DNA of 7,132 bases, from NCBI GenBank assembly GCA_022837365.1, contig JALHHV010000080.1, positions 1-7,132 on the forward strand. Reading direction: 5' to 3'. The notes below the pieces were generated by a model. The model did no database searches, was not told the origin of the DNA, and worked only from the letters and a program-made list of their open reading frames with translations. Within the stretch, counting starts at the first letter, position 1. Every line of letters begins with the position of its first letter. This document shows, piece after piece, positions 6,474-7,132 of this stretch. Position numbers and translations under genes: made by a program. Source of the DNA: Desulfovibrio sp. (GTDB lineage: Bacteria; Desulfobacterota; Desulfovibrionia; Desulfovibrionales; Desulfovibrionaceae).

Positions 6474-7132
6474 TCGGCGTCGGCCTCCGCGTGGTGTGCC
6501 GCACCATCTGCATGACCCTCGCCGTCCGCATGGCTTTCACCTTCGGGGGCCGTCCCGGCGGGCTTCTTGCGGCGGCGGCGTCTGCGGCGCTTGGCGGGCG
6601 TGGCCGCGTTGCCGGGGGCGGCGTCCTCGGGGCCGTGCCCGTCGGGCGCGTCGTCGAACTCGTCGTCCAGACCGTCGTCAAGGTCGTCGCCGCCACCCAG
6701 CGCATCGGTCAGCACGGGCTGTACCGGGGCCGCCTTGGGGGCCGATTGGGGGGCCGCCTTGCCCTTGGCGGGGGCCTTGCCCCTGGACGGGGCCTGCGCC
6801 CTGGTCCCGGAGGGCAGCCGCTGGCCGAACACGCTGCCCACCGCAGCAGGGGCATGCCGTCGTCATCGTCCTCGTCGGGGGTCTTGCCACGGGGCGCGGC
6901 CTTGCCCTTTTCGGGCTTGGCGGGCTCGGCCTTGCCGCCCTTGCCCCTGCCGCGCCGCGCGGCGCGCGCGGGCTTGGCTTCGGCGTCGTCGGCGGGTCCT
7001 GCATCGGCATCGGCAGGCGAGGCATCGGGGGTGTCCGCGTCGGCCTTTTCGGCATCGGCCTTGGCGGCACGGCCGGTGGCCTTGCCCCGGGCCGGGCGCG
7101 CGGGTTTGGCCCTGCCGGGCTTGTCGGGGGCG
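6470..7132 (-). CDS. 3' part of a low-complexity Lys/Ala/Pro-rich protein (partial; frame break near 6843)
   Basis: The gene enters from the right edge, so its N-terminal domain is not visible and its function cannot be assigned. The visible part is disordered: repeats of the AKPARPARGKA / ADAEKADADTPDA type, an acidic patch DEDDDDG, a second acidic patch (DDLDDGLDDEFDD), a run of basic residues (AKRRRRRRRKKPAG) and a His/Asp/Ala tail. Such tails occur on DEAD-box RNA helicases, RNase E/G-type proteins and histone-like proteins, so nucleic-acid binding is plausible but unproven. The frame from 7131 runs to ...DDGMPLL (6844). The frame that ends at the TGA (6470-6472) begins at GTG 6841 (VGSVFGQRLPSGTRAQ). 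Two bases (6842-6843) are left between them, so loss of one base in the CGGTGGG run would explain the break. The gene overlaps the next one by 4 bases. Confidence 0.6.

Overview
The window is GC-rich (roughly two thirds G+C in the genes). It looks like chromosomal DNA of a sulfate-reducing bacterium of the Desulfovibrionaceae (Desulfovibrio/Nitratidesulfovibrio type). The basis is the style of FtsY, of the PAS histidine kinase with its enlarged dimerisation domain, and of the FadL-like porin. This is recognition from memory, not a database result.

Layout: ftsY (SRP receptor) runs leftward from 1191 off the left edge and carries a reading-frame break near 468. A divergent membrane-bound PAS sensor histidine kinase occupies 1470-3785 (+). 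A FadL/OmpP1-family outer-membrane protein follows at 4370-5590 (+). Convergent with it, on the minus strand, are a small helical protein of unknown function (5979-6473) and, overlapping it by 4 bases (ATGA), the 3' part of a gene for a low-complexity, Lys/Arg/Ala/Pro-rich protein that enters from the right edge and has its own frame break near 6843. A strong, probably bidirectional terminator (5786-5825) separates the convergent units. No response regulator, transposase, integrase or reverse transcriptase is visible.

The most unusual content is between the genes. Three long imperfect palindromes (E1 3783-4159, E3 5589-5722, E2 5834-5980) belong to one family. Each starts on the stop codon of a gene and is read in the same orientation relative to that gene. 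All three share an ordered set of helices and a conserved apical motif (CGGTC-N4-AC-N2/3-AAGAGT-N3-CTC). The helix sequences differ between copies while staying complementary, which is the mark of a conserved folded RNA or single-stranded DNA rather than of simple sequence repeats. E1 is an enlarged version: removing three insertions, which between them carry four copies of a nested mini-hairpin (CCGTAAG...CCTAACGG), leaves 147 nt, the same length as E2.

Working together: the genes do not form an obvious pathway. FtsY targets membrane proteins, the kinase senses a periplasmic or membrane signal, and the FadL-like barrel imports hydrophobic compounds. The shared 3' elements are the only visible link between the kinase, the porin and the minus-strand unit.
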